Both the position numbers and the translations under genes were made by a program. The notes beneath the pieces are model-generated. The model searched no databases. It was not told the DNA's origin and saw nothing but the letters and a program-made list of their open reading frames with translations. From Rhodospirillales bacterium (lineage in GTDB: Bacteria; Pseudomonadota; Alphaproteobacteria; Rhodospirillales; Casp-alpha2), in NCBI GenBank assembly GCA_021775275.1, contig JAJFIE010000077.1:1-8772 (forward strand): 8,772 nt of DNA, written 5' to 3'. Shown piece after piece: positions 1 to 7,180 of this stretch. Position 1 is the stretch's first letter; each line of letters starts with the position of its first letter.

Positions 1-43
1 GGGCGATGCCGCGACGGGCGGGGATTTCAATGAGATTGGTCAT
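1..43 (-). CDS. 5' end of a gene cut by the window edge; possible urea-carboxylase-associated (DUF1989) protein
   Basis: Only the first 14 codons are present, reading MTNLIEIPARRGIA from an ATG whose complement is at 41-43. An AGGAG Shine-Dalgarno sequence lies at 53-57 (complement), 9 bases before the ATG, so the start is well supported. The pattern I-x-I-P-A-R-x-G followed by a small residue resembles the N-terminus of DUF1989 proteins, which accompany urea carboxylase/allophanate hydrolase and guanidine-degradation genes. That identification rests on a few residues and is tentative. The gene runs in the same direction as the upstream GGDEF-EAL gene but is separated from it by about 158 bases holding two hairpins, so co-transcription is uncertain. 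I did not recognise a guanidine-I (ykkC) riboswitch in the short leader. Confidence 0.45.
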   Translation of the reverse strand, partial: MTNLIEIPARRGIA

Positions 44-62
44 GAATGTTCACTCCTGAAAC

Positions 63-99
63 GCGGGGCAAGGGGATGGATGGGGTGGCCTTGCCCCGC
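63..99 (+). repeat. Hairpin 1 of an inverted hairpin pair (11-bp stem, 15-nt G-rich loop)
   Basis: Bases 63-73 (GCGGGGCAAGG) are perfectly complementary to 89-99 (CCTTGCCCCGC), enclosing the loop GGATGGATGGGGTGG at 74-88. The hairpin sits 20 bases upstream of the minus-strand gene at 43. The same architecture recurs in opposite orientation at 148-184. The loop and the 5' stem arm together contain several runs of two to four G on the plus strand, so a two-layer G-quadruplex is conceivable. The function is unknown; a REP/REPIN-like repeat or an mRNA leader structure are the two readings I consider most likely. Confidence 0.8.
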
Positions 100-147
100 C
101 TGCCACAGATCACACAGTAAATATTGTTGCGTAATACCAATTGTTGG

Positions 148-184
148 GCGCGCCTTGGCCGACCCATCCATCCCCAAGGCGCGC
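148..184 (-). repeat. Hairpin 2, mirror copy of hairpin 1 with covarying stem
   Basis: Bases 148-158 (GCGCGCCTTGG) pair perfectly with 174-184 (CCAAGGCGCGC). Read on the minus strand the loop is GGATGGATGGGTCGG, identical to the loop of hairpin 1 at 13 of 15 positions. Stem and loop lengths are the same (11 and 15). The stems differ at four positions, each compensated on the other arm. The hairpin lies 17 bases past the stop of the GGDEF-EAL gene, where a terminator could sit, but on the minus strand it is followed by CCAACAATTGG rather than a T-run, so it is not a canonical intrinsic terminator. Confidence 0.8.
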
Positions 185-201
185 GTGTCTGAAGTTGGCA
201 T

Positions 202-2673
202 TTACCTGCCAATCCGCGCCCTCCCGGAGGCCGCCGGGAATGACAGTGTGGCTTCGGTGAAATTGTTGACGAAGGCATGGAAGGCGTCGGCGTCCATGGG
301 TTCGGCGAAGGCGAAGCCCTGTATCTCTTCAACGGGCAGCGTCTGGATGAAGTCCACCTGATCGGACGTTTCCGCCCCCACCGCCGTGACGCTGATGTTA
401 AGGCCCTGGGCCAGCGCCGCCGCAGCGCGCACCGTGCGGCTCGCCTGGGCGTCCTTGCCTGCCTGGGCAACGAAGGTGGGGTCGATCTTGATCCGGTGGA
501 TGGGCAGGCCGGACAGATGCTCGACACTGGAATATCCCGTACCGAACCCGTCAATGGCGATTTTCACGCCCATGTCGTGCAGGGTCACCAGCGGCGCGGT
601 GAAGACGCCCGGATCGGCCATGATCAGGCCTTCGGGGAATTCAAGCTCCAACAGATCGGCCGGCAGGCCGGACCGTTGCAGGGCATCATCCACCGCGCCG
701 ACCAGATCACCACTGCGGGCCAGCGCCGCCGAGACATTGACCGAGATGGTGATGGCCTGTGTTCCGCCGCCGCTGCCGCTATGGTCAGTCCATTCCCTGT
801 GTTGATGGCAGGCCGTGTTCAGCACCCAGCGGCCCAACACCACACCGACGTCACAGGATTCGGCCATGGGGATAAAATCGGCGGGCAGCAACACATCGCC
901 GTGGCGGGGCCAGCGCACCAAAGCCTCGGCCCCGGCAATGCGGCATGTCTTGAGGCTGAGGCGGGCCTGATATTGCAGCGTCAGTTCATTGTTGGACAGG
1001 GCCTGCCGCAATTCCGTGGTCAGGGAATGGCGTTTGTGGACTTCTTCGTTCAGTCGGGCGATGAAGAACCGCAGCGTGTTGGGGCCATCCCCCACCGCAT
1101 GTTCCAGCGCCATGAGGGCGTTGCGGATCAACTGATCGGCGTCGCTGGCGTCGTCGGGAAACAGCGTGATGCCGACCGAGGCATCGACGCGAATGGTCTG
1201 GTTGCCGTTATGGAAAGGGGCCGACAGGGAATCGAGCAGGGCTTCCGCCAGCGCGATGGCATCCCCCGGTGCGCTGGCCGCAGTACCTCCCGCCGTGCCA
1301 CCCGTGCGTTCCCGCACGATTGCAAACCGGGCGCGGCCAAACCGGATCACGCCGTCGTCCGATCCTGCCGCCGTGCGCAGCCGCGCCATGACATCGCGCA
1401 TCAGATCATTGGTTGCGGTATGGTCCACGGTAGCGGCCATTTGTTCGAAGTCGTGCAATTCCAGCAGATGCAACGAGCCGCCTTCACCCGTGGAACGCCA
1501 CATGGCCAGGGCATGGGCCAGGCGTTCTTCCAGAACCGCGCGCCCGTTGACGCCGGCGAACGAGCCTTGTCCGGCCCGGACCCGGCTTTCATTGGTGATT
1601 TTGCGCTGGGTCACGTCATAGCCGTAGATGTTGACGGCATCGTTGGTGGATGCCGGAACTACGTTCAGCGCATAGGTGCGCTCGCCCCAGGTCTCTTCGA
1701 TTTCGCCCGATACGCCGCGTTCCAGGAATCCGGTGATGCGGTCGCTCCATGGTGGCGGCAGCTTGCCGCCGATGGCGGCGCCCCAGAGGTGCAGTAATTC
1801 GCGCGCCGGTTCGTTGGCGTAAAGAACCACGCCTTCATGGGAGACCCGTAAAATCGGCGTGCTGGCGGTTTCGGTCAGGGTGGCGAGGCGGACCAGTTTG
1901 CCTTCCACATCCTTCAGCCGCTGGATTTCGTCGCGCAGGCTCGCCGTGCGTTCCTCGACCCGTTCTTCCAGGGCCGGGCCGTCCAGCCGCGGCGGGCCGT
2001 TGCGGCGAATAACGGATTCGTGGACCTCGCGCCACTCGTCCGCAGCGGTATCGGCCACATGCGGCGTCAACCCCAGGGTCTGACGCAAGCGGGCGAAGGG
2101 GGCCAGCACCGTGGGGGTGATCAGCAGCGCGGCGCCGATGGTGATGATCAGGGTGATGATGATAGCGATGGCGATGGCGCGGGAAATGAAGGCTTCGGTT
2201 TTCAACTGTTCGGACGTTGCGTTCAGCCGGGCGTGAACCGTGTAGGGCGCGCCCGTATCGATGGCTTGCCAGACCACGTCATAGCGGTCGCCTTCGGCGC
2301 TCAGATTACCCGGCGCGCCACTCCCCAGGTTCCGGATATTGGTCGGCGCGGGCGGCTCGCCGAAGCGGCCGACCATGCGGCCGGTTTTTTCGTAAAGGAT
2401 ACCGCCGGAGATCGTGGTGCCGGGCAACAGCATCTCGGTAGTGGCCAGCAGCATCTTGTCCGACATGGCGTAGGGGTGGGTCAGGAAGATGGACATGAAG
2501 GCCGTCTGCGCCTGATCGTTGAGCGCCTTCAGGTTTTCATTTTTGTATTCCTGGCTTATGGCGTAAAGAAACGCGCCCTCGATCAACAACACCAGGGTAA
2601 ATACCATAAACAGGGTCCGCCGGAAGACCCTGCTCTGGATCAGCATTTTCATCACGCCATTACCTGTGGACAT
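202..2673 (-). CDS. Membrane-bound PAS-GGDEF-EAL protein with degenerate catalytic motifs
   Basis: 823 residues from the ATG at 2673. Visible order: N-terminal membrane helix at about 20-39, extracytoplasmic sensor segment about 41-163, second helix about 164-190, a charged coiled-coil-like stretch about 230-262, a PAS-like segment about 265-360, a GGDEF-type domain about 370-540 and an EAL domain about 552-805. The GGDEF motif is replaced by GRARF (446-450) and the RxxD inhibitory site is lost, so cyclase activity is not expected. The EAL domain keeps E583-A-L, N646, E678, D708, K729 and Q785. However the second Asp of the usual DDFG is Gly709, and the Glu of the usual AEGVE, the proposed general base in enzymes such as RocR, is Val765. 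Phosphodiesterase activity is therefore doubtful and a c-di-GMP binding or scaffolding role is inferred. No clear Shine-Dalgarno precedes the ATG at 2673; a start at Met8 (2652) behind a weak AGG is possible. Confidence 0.92.
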   Translation of the reverse strand: MSTGNGVMKMLIQSRVFRRTLFMVFTLVLLIEGAFLYAISQEYKNENLKALNDQAQTAFMSIFLTHPYAMSDKMLLATTEMLLPGTTISGGILYEKTGRMVGRFGEPPAPTNIRNLGSGAPGNLSAEGDRYDVVWQAIDTGAPYTVHARLNATSEQLKTEAFISRAIAIAIIITLIITIGAALLITPTVLAPFARLRQTLGLTPHVADTAADEWREVHESVIRRNGPPRLDGPALEERVEERTASLRDEIQRLKDVEGKLVRLATLTETASTPILRVSHEGVVLYANEPARELLHLWGAAIGGKLPPPWSDRITGFLERGVSGEIEETWGERTYALNVVPASTNDAVNIYGYDVTQRKITNESRVRAGQGSFAGVNGRAVLEERLAHALAMWRSTGEGGSLHLLELHDFEQMAATVDHTATNDLMRDVMARLRTAAGSDDGVIRFGRARFAIVRERTGGTAGGTAASAPGDAIALAEALLDSLSAPFHNGNQTIRVDASVGITLFPDDASDADQLIRNALMALEHAVGDGPNTLRFFIARLNEEVHKRHSLTTELRQALSNNELTLQYQARLSLKTCRIAGAEALVRWPRHGDVLLPADFIPMAESCDVGVVLGRWVLNTACHQHREWTDHSGSGGGTQAITISVNVSAALARSGDLVGAVDDALQRSGLPADLLELEFPEGLIMADPGVFTAPLVTLHDMGVKIAIDGFGTGYSSVEHLSGLPIHRIKIDPTFVAQAGKDAQASRTVRAAAALAQGLNISVTAVGAETSDQVDFIQTLPVEEIQGFAFAEPMDADAFHAFVNNFTEATLSFPAASGRARIGR

Positions 2674-2690
2674 GGCGTGCGGCGCATTGG

Positions 2691-2720
2691 TTTGTCATGA
2701 CTGTTTTGTCATTATGAAAG
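2691..2720 (-). promoter_or_regulatory. Candidate promoter/operator for the GGDEF-EAL gene in the divergent region
   Basis: On the minus strand CATAAT (complement of 2711-2716) is one mismatch from the sigma-70 -10 consensus and lies about 37 bases before the ATG at 2673. No good -35 hexamer is seen at the right distance. The octamer TTTGTCAT occurs twice on the plus strand, at 2691-2698 and 2705-2712, a 14-base direct spacing that overlaps this -10 and might be an operator. The rest of the divergent region (2721-2873) holds a short inverted repeat (GCGGT-N5-ACCGC, 2771-2785) and no recognisable gene. Confidence 0.3.
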
Positions 2721-2873
2721 CCTTCATCAGGGAATGAGTTTAGAGCATTTCACCGGCAGAACAGGAAGGCGCGGTTTTTCACCGCAATCGGTCATGGGTA
2801 ATCGTTTGTTTTCCATGCATTGTGTGCGCGCGCTGCATTCGGATTTGAGGGCCGTGAGCAGGGCGTCCGGGCA

Positions 2874-4076
2874 ATGTTGAGCGAATCGGACGAATCGCCA
2901 CAGACGCAAAAGACCGCGCGCCGCTACCCCGGCGCGCGGATGGCGGTATTTTACGCAGCCCTGTTCGCCGCCATTGGCGTCAACATTCCGTTCTGGCCCA
3001 TCTGGCTGTCATCGCGCGGCCTTGGCCCGGCGGAGATTGGCATGATCGTGTCGATCGGCCTCGCCATGAAAGTCATCGCCAACCCGATACTTGGGCATCT
3101 GGCCGACCGTTCGGGCCGGCGCCGATCCCTGATGGTCATGCTCAGCATCGGTGCGGCCTTCGCCTATGGCAGCTTCTGGTTCGGGCACACCTTCATGGTG
3201 CTGGCGCTTATCTCCATGTGTTTTTTCGCCTTCTGGTCGCCGCTGATCCCGCTGGGGGAGAATCTGACCATGATGCTGGTCAGGGAACACGGGCTTGATT
3301 ACGGGCGGATCAGACTGTGGGGTTCGGTCGGCTTTATCGTGGCGTCCGTGGGCGCGGGACTGGTCCTCTCGGGCCGCGATCCCGATCAGGTTCCTGACCT
3401 GATCTATATGATGGTGACCGGCGCCATCGTGCTGGTCAGCCTGTCGTGCATGGCGGTTCCCCGCAGCACCCCACCACGCGCAGAGGCCCGGCGATGGACT
3501 ACCTTGCAGGTCCTCGCGGATCGCCGGTTCGTGGTTTTTCTGGTGTGCGCCGCGTTGATACAGGCCAGCCACAGCGCCTATTTCGCCTTTGCCTCATTGC
3601 ACTGGAAGGCGCTGGGGCATTCGGAACTGATCATCGGATTATTATGGGGGCTGGGGGTCTTTGCCGAGATCGCGCTGTTCATGTTCGCCAAACAGGCGGT
3701 GGCCCGGGTCGGCGCACTGGGCTTGCTGATGTGCGGGGCGGTGGCCGGGTTTGTTCGCTGGTCATTGATGCCGATTGATCTGCCGCTCGCCCTGTTGTTT
3801 CCGTTGCAGCTTCTGCATGCCTTCACATTCGGCGCGGCCCATCTGGGGGCCATGTATTTCATTACCGAACAGATCGAGCAGAAATTTTCGGCCACGGCGC
3901 AGGGCCTTTATTCCAGCGCCGTCATGGGCATTGCCCTGAGCGCGGCGACCCTGCTATCGGGATATCTGTTTGAAGCGCACGGCGCAGCGGTATTTCTCGC
4001 CATGGCGGCCATGAGCCTGGGCGGCTTCGTTATTTGCCTGTACATGATACGAACCAGGAGGAGGGACGTGTTGTGA
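2874..4076 (+). CDS. HcaT-like major facilitator superfamily transporter
   Basis: 400 residues, about twelve hydrophobic segments, typical length for an MFS carrier of the inner membrane. It resembles the HcaT (3-phenylpropionate) type: an early FWPIWLSSRGLGPAEIG segment (40-56), the loop GHLADRSGRRR (74-84) at the motif A position between helices 2 and 3, FWSPLIPLGEN (120-130), and LDYGRIRLWGSVGFI (141-155), which closely matches the LDYGKVRLWGS region I know from E. coli HcaT. The substrate is not known; the homology supports an organic-acid or aromatic-acid proton symporter but does not prove it. The frame is open back to a TTG at 2820, but the ATG at 2874 is preferred because it precedes a typical short cytoplasmic leader before helix 1; only a weak GCAGGG lies ahead of it. 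The stop codon TGA overlaps the GTG of the next small ORF, which suggests translational coupling. Confidence 0.88.
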   Translation: MLSESDESPQTQKTARRYPGARMAVFYAALFAAIGVNIPFWPIWLSSRGLGPAEIGMIVSIGLAMKVIANPILGHLADRSGRRRSLMVMLSIGAAFAYGSFWFGHTFMVLALISMCFFAFWSPLIPLGENLTMMLVREHGLDYGRIRLWGSVGFIVASVGAGLVLSGRDPDQVPDLIYMMVTGAIVLVSLSCMAVPRSTPPRAEARRWTTLQVLADRRFVVFLVCAALIQASHSAYFAFASLHWKALGHSELIIGLLWGLGVFAEIALFMFAKQAVARVGALGLLMCGAVAGFVRWSLMPIDLPLALLFPLQLLHAFTFGAAHLGAMYFITEQIEQKFSATAQGLYSSAVMGIALSAATLLSGYLFEAHGAAVFLAMAAMSLGGFVICLYMIRTRRRDVL

Positions 4077-4162
4077 GCTATACTCTGTATGGATGCGCCG
4101 AGACGGCAACGTCCGGACCGCAGGCCGTTCTGGCGGAGGTTTTACAGGAACACGCGGCCTGA
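4073..4162 (+). pseudogene. Stump of a glutathione S-transferase-like gene (29 codons)
   Basis: A GTG at 4073-4075 overlaps the TGA of the transporter and is preceded, 7 bases upstream, by an unusually strong Shine-Dalgarno AGGAGGAGGG at 4056-4065 inside the transporter's last codons. The peptide begins VSYTLYGCAETATSGPQAVL and ends AEVLQEHAA before TGA at 4160-4162. The YTLYG strand followed by a helix with QAVLAE matches the beta-alpha start of the thioredoxin fold in bacterial glutathione S-transferases. A full GST is about 200 residues, and I could not find the remainder downstream in any frame, because the aspS promoter region follows at once. I infer a deletion remnant with its translation signal preserved. 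It might instead be a genuine tiny ORF; the GST match is short. Confidence 0.45.
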
Positions 4163-4190
4163 TCCTGACGGTTCATGGTTCACGCGTGTC

Positions 4191-4219
4191 TTGACATCCC
4201 TGGGTCATCGTGGCTTTTC
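4191..4219 (+). promoter_or_regulatory. Candidate aspS promoter
   Basis: TTGACA at 4191-4196 is a perfect sigma-70 -35 hexamer. At 17-18 bases downstream the sequence reads CTTTTCA, a poor -10, which is tolerated in many alphaproteobacterial promoters. Predicted transcription would begin near 4226, giving a leader of roughly 40 bases before the aspS ATG. Confidence 0.4.
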
Positions 4220-4267
4220 ACGCCCCTGAGATCAACTGACCCTATTTGACGCCGGAAATTGATAGTT

Positions 4268-6103
4268 ATGCACCTTTACCGCACCCATACCTGTGGCCAG
4301 CTTCGGCTTGAACATGCTCATACGGAAGTCCGCCTGTCTGGCTGGATTCACCGCAAGCGGGATCACGGCAATCTGCTGTTCATCGATCTCAGGGATCAAT
4401 ACGGCTTGACCCAGTGTGTCATCGATTCGTCCAGCGCGCTGTTCGAGCAGGTCGAGAACCTGCGGCCCGAGAGTGTGATCACCGTAACGGGGAAAGTGGT
4501 GGAACGTAGCGATGATACCATCAATCCGGGGCTGCCCACGGGACAGGTCGAGATCGGTATCGACAGCCTGACCGTGGAAAGCGCCGCCGAGGTTCTGCCC
4601 ATGCAGGTGGCGGGCGAAGCCGAGTTTGGCGAGGAAATTCGCCTGCGCCACCGTTTCCTAGATTTGCGCCGCGAGAAACTGCACAACAACATTATATTGC
4701 GCTCACAGGTGATTACCTCGATCCGCCGCCGCATGACCGATCAGGGATTCGTTGAGTTCCAGACCCCGATCCTGACCGCTTCATCGCCGGAAGGCGCGCG
4801 TGACTATCTGGTTCCCAGCCGCAATCACCCCGGACAGTTCTATGCGCTTCCGCAGGCTCCGCAGCAGTTCAAGCAGTTGCTGATGGTGTCGGGCTTTGAC
4901 CGGTATTTCCAGATAGCCCCCTGTTTCCGCGACGAGGACGGTCGCGCCGACCGCAGCCCGGGCGAATTCTACCAACTCGACTTCGAGATGGCGTTTGTAA
5001 CCCAGGAAGATGTCTTTGAAGCCATTGAGCCGGTGCTGGAAGGTGTGTTCAGTGAGTTTGGCGGCGAACGCACGGTAACGTCGGCGCCATTTCCGAGGAT
5101 CGCCTATGCAGACTCCATGCGAAAGTATGGCTCCGACAAGCCCGATCTGCGAAATCCCATTGAAATGAGCGATGCCACGGATACCTTCCGGGGGTCCGGA
5201 TTCAAAGTCTTTGCCGGCATGATCGAAAAGAACGACAGGGTGCGCGTCTACGCCATACCGGCCAAGGGCGGTGGCAGCCGGGCGTTCTGCGACCGCATGA
5301 ACAGTTGGGCCCAGGGCGAGGGGCAACCCGGCCTCGGCTATATTTTCTTCCGCGACGGTGAGGGCGCTGGCCCCATTGCCAAGAACATCGGTCAGGACCG
5401 GGTTGAAGCTTTAAGGCTTGAACTGGGTCTGGAGGACGGCGATGCCGTCTTCTTTACCTGTGGTGTGCCGTCGGAATTCGCCGCCTTCGCCGCCGCCGCC
5501 CGCATGAAAGTGGGAACCGACCTGGAATTGTGTGAGACCGGGTGTTTCAAATTCTGCTGGATCGTTGATTTCCCCATGTACGAGCTGGATGAGGAAACCG
5601 CAAAAATCGATTTCAGCCACAATCCGTTTTCCATGCCACAGGGCGGCATGGAGGCGCTGGAAAATGATGACCCCCTGAGCATCCTGGCCTACCAGTACGA
5701 CATTGTCTGCAACGGTGTGGAGCTGAGTTCCGGCGCGATCCGGAATCATCGCCCGGATATTATGATGAAAGCATTCGATATTGCCGGTTATGGGCAGGAT
5801 GTGGTCGAGAAGGAATTCGGTGGATTGCTGAATGCTTTCCGTTATGGGGCCCCGCCGCACGGTGGTTCCGCGCCGGGTATTGACCGCATTGTCATGCTGC
5901 TCGCGGACGAGCCAAACATCCGCGAAGTCATCGCGTTTCCCATGAATCAGCAGGCACAGGATCTGCTCATGGGCGCACCGGGCGCCATCGACGAATCCCG
6001 CCTGAAAGAACTCAATTTGCGTGTTGTCATGCCGAAAGTCGTGAAAACAGACAATTCCACGGCACAATCTGTCGATCCGGATAATGCGCCCAAAGAGGCC
6101 TAG
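4268..6103 (+). CDS. aspS: Aspartyl-tRNA synthetase
   Basis: 611 residues, a bacterial-type class II aspartyl-tRNA synthetase that charges tRNA(Asp) in the cytoplasm. The N-terminal OB-fold anticodon-binding domain occupies about 1-110 (RTHTCGQLR at 5-13, [10 protein letters not shown] at 25-34). The catalytic core follows, with the Asp-site stretch QAPQQFKQ (196-203), motif 2 [15 protein letters not shown] (220-234), the GAD insertion around 285-420, [13 protein letters not shown] (485-497), and motif 3 [14 protein letters not shown] (527-540). The ATG at 4268 is preferred to an in-frame TTG at 4259 because the product then begins [10 protein letters not shown], the usual start in this group. 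His33 after the KRD triplet is the residue found in non-discriminating AspRS of bacteria that make Asn-tRNA(Asn) through GatCAB; this suggests, but does not establish, dual tRNA specificity. The last 20 or so residues are a low-conservation tail. Confidence 0.97.
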   Translation: MHLYRTHTCGQLRLEHAHTEVRLSGWIHRKRDHGNLLFIDLRDQYGLTQCVIDSSSALFEQVENLRPESVITVTGKVVERSDDTINPGLPTGQVEIGIDSLTVESAAEVLPMQVAGEAEFGEEIRLRHRFLDLRREKLHNNIILRSQVITSIRRRMTDQGFVEFQTPILTASSPEGARDYLVPSRNHPGQFYALPQAPQQFKQLLMVSGFDRYFQIAPCFRDEDGRADRSPGEFYQLDFEMAFVTQEDVFEAIEPVLEGVFSEFGGERTVTSAPFPRIAYADSMRKYGSDKPDLRNPIEMSDATDTFRGSGFKVFAGMIEKNDRVRVYAIPAKGGGSRAFCDRMNSWAQGEGQPGLGYIFFRDGEGAGPIAKNIGQDRVEALRLELGLEDGDAVFFTCGVPSEFAAFAAAARMKVGTDLELCETGCFKFCWIVDFPMYELDEETAKIDFSHNPFSMPQGGMEALENDDPLSILAYQYDIVCNGVELSSGAIRNHRPDIMMKAFDIAGYGQDVVEKEFGGLLNAFRYGAPPHGGSAPGIDRIVMLLADEPNIREVIAFPMNQQAQDLLMGAPGAIDESRLKELNLRVVMPKVVKTDNSTAQSVDPDNAPKEA

Positions 6104-6174
6104 TTTCAGCCATAATCTGCTGATTTTGGAATGAAAACAGGTGGCGCGACGGGTATTGTGTTCACGGTTTCTTA

Positions 6175-6203
6175 TTGTCTTTGGATCATAAGGTCAGCAT
6201 AAT
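6175..6203 (+). promoter_or_regulatory. Sigma-70-like promoter of the SPOR-oxygenase-VOC operon
   Basis: TTGTCT at 6175-6180 and CATAAT at 6198-6203 are separated by exactly 17 bases, matching four of six and five of six consensus positions. The start site would fall near 6210, giving a leader of about 105 bases. Within this leader the octamer CCTTGAGG occurs twice (6218-6225 and 6263-6270). Between the aspS stop and this promoter I see no strong intrinsic terminator, only a weak CAGC-N8-GCTG stem followed by ATTTT at about 6108-6128. Confidence 0.5.
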
Positions 6204-6271
6204 CAGAACAACGTAGACCTTGAGGGGTGAGCCGGGGCGAGAAAAGCCACAATAAACCGGTTCCTTGAGGC

Positions 6272-6305
6272 CTTTGAGCGCAATTTAAAGAAACAAGCGC
6301 CAAAG
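6272..6305 (+). promoter_or_regulatory. Leader hairpin abutting the ribosome-binding site of the SPOR gene
   Basis: CTTTG-A-GCGC at 6272-6281 pairs with GCGCCAAAG at 6297-6305, nine base pairs with one bulged A at 6277 and a 15-base A-rich loop. The AGGAG Shine-Dalgarno at 6306-6310 begins at the next base. Such placement could either keep the site open or tune translation. No known riboswitch or thermometer consensus was recognised. Confidence 0.4.
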
Positions 6306-6315
6306 AGGAGAGAAA

Positions 6316-7164
6316 ATGTCTAGGGTCGTTGTCGTTGTCGTCGGCGGGTTGTTCCTTGGTGGATGTGCCATCCCGGCGCCGCTTCAGATTGCTTCGTGGG
6401 CGCTGGATGGTTTGTCACTGCTTGCGACACAAAAATCCGTTGCAGATCATGGTATCTCCATGGTCGCTCAACAGGACTGTGCCCTGTGGCGTGGCGTAAC
6501 GGAAGGCGCTGTTTGTCGCGAGGATGATCCCATGGCGATCATCGCGGAACAGGGCGATGTGATCGAAGGCGGTGTACCGGCTGACACCGGATCGGCGCTG
6601 ACTTCCGTTCAAACGACATCCAGATCATCCGGTATCGAGCTGGAGCAATCGGTTCAGTCCAGTTGGGTTATTGATCCGGAAGTTGCGTCTGATGTGGCGG
6701 CTCCCACCGGAATACAGGAAGCCGAGCCAGCGGATGCATCAGAGAATGTATCGGAATTATATCTGGAAGAGGCTGACGAAAATCAGGCATTGCAATGGCA
6801 GTTGATTTCCGAAGAAACCGCTTCTGTTGCACCGGATGCCGAAGGAATGAGCGCTTATAGTGCCATGCCGGGCGATTATTTCGTCGTTGGCAGCTTCGGC
6901 GTTTGGGATAATGCAAAGCGTTTTGCGGCAAAATATCCGGTGCTGGACGCCCAGGTTCTGGCCGCCAATGTTGCGGACTACAGGGTATTCCGCATCGTGG
7001 TCGGCCCTTATAACGATGGAAATCAAGCGACCTTGCGGCAGAATATTCGGGATGCCGGTGTCGAGGATATCTGGGCCGTGCGGGTTCCCGTCGACGAGAT
7101 TACTTTGGCATGGCGGACTTCGGCTTCATCGACCGAACTGGCATCGATCTCAATAGCCGACTGA
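6316..7164 (+). CDS. SPOR-domain lipoprotein
   Basis: 282 residues. The N-terminus MSRVVVVVVGGLFLGGC is a short lipoprotein signal with a lipobox-like LGGC; Cys17 is the predicted lipidated residue. Conserved-looking segments DHGISMVAQQDCALWRG (44-60) and AVCRED (65-70) follow, with two cysteines (55, 67). A long acidic, low-complexity linker spans about 72-185. The C-terminal 187-258 is a SPOR domain (GDYFVVGSFGVWDNAKRFAAKY, then a YRVFRIVVGPY strand and a DIWAVRV terminal strand), a fold that binds denuded glycan strands at the division septum. A strong AGGAG lies 5 bases before the ATG. Expected location: anchored in a membrane facing the periplasm, at the septum. Only 16 bases separate its stop from the oxygenase gene, so the three genes are probably one transcript. 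The family is recognised by domain only; its specific role is unknown. Confidence 0.88.
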   Translation: MSRVVVVVVGGLFLGGCAIPAPLQIASWALDGLSLLATQKSVADHGISMVAQQDCALWRGVTEGAVCREDDPMAIIAEQGDVIEGGVPADTGSALTSVQTTSRSSGIELEQSVQSSWVIDPEVASDVAAPTGIQEAEPADASENVSELYLEEADENQALQWQLISEETASVAPDAEGMSAYSAMPGDYFVVGSFGVWDNAKRFAAKYPVLDAQVLAANVADYRVFRIVVGPYNDGNQATLRQNIRDAGVEDIWAVRVPVDEITLAWRTSASSTELASISIAD

Positions 7165-7180
7165 TTCCTTGGTGGAATCA

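Noticed and set aside
148..184. Classic Rho-independent terminator for the GGDEF-EAL gene
   Set aside because: The stem is strong but no T-run follows on the minus strand, and its mirror twin ahead of the next gene fits a repeat pair better.
44..201. Guanidine-I (ykkC) riboswitch ahead of the possible DUF1989 gene
   Set aside because: The region was considered because such genes are often controlled this way, but I could not match the conserved ykkC core segments, and the two hairpins have a different architecture.
80..361. 93-codon plus-strand frame across the hairpin pair
   Set aside because: It runs through both palindromes and into the end of the GGDEF-EAL gene antisense, and has no protein-like features or ribosome-binding site.
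277..1797. 506-codon open frame on the plus strand
   Set aside because: It lies antisense to the GGDEF-EAL gene, whose protein has clear domains. The plus reading gives no recognisable domain, and long antisense frames are expected in GC-rich coding DNA.
2820..2873. TTG start extending the transporter by 18 residues
   Set aside because: No Shine-Dalgarno precedes it and the added residues are unlike a transporter N-terminus; the ATG at 2874 is preferred.
3009..3572. 187-codon frame on the minus strand inside the transporter
   Set aside because: Composition rich in His, Gln, Arg and Asp without any motif; it is the antisense shadow of an MFS gene.
5411..6067. 218-codon minus-strand frame inside aspS
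   Set aside because: It overlaps motif-bearing aspS sequence and shows no domain of its own.
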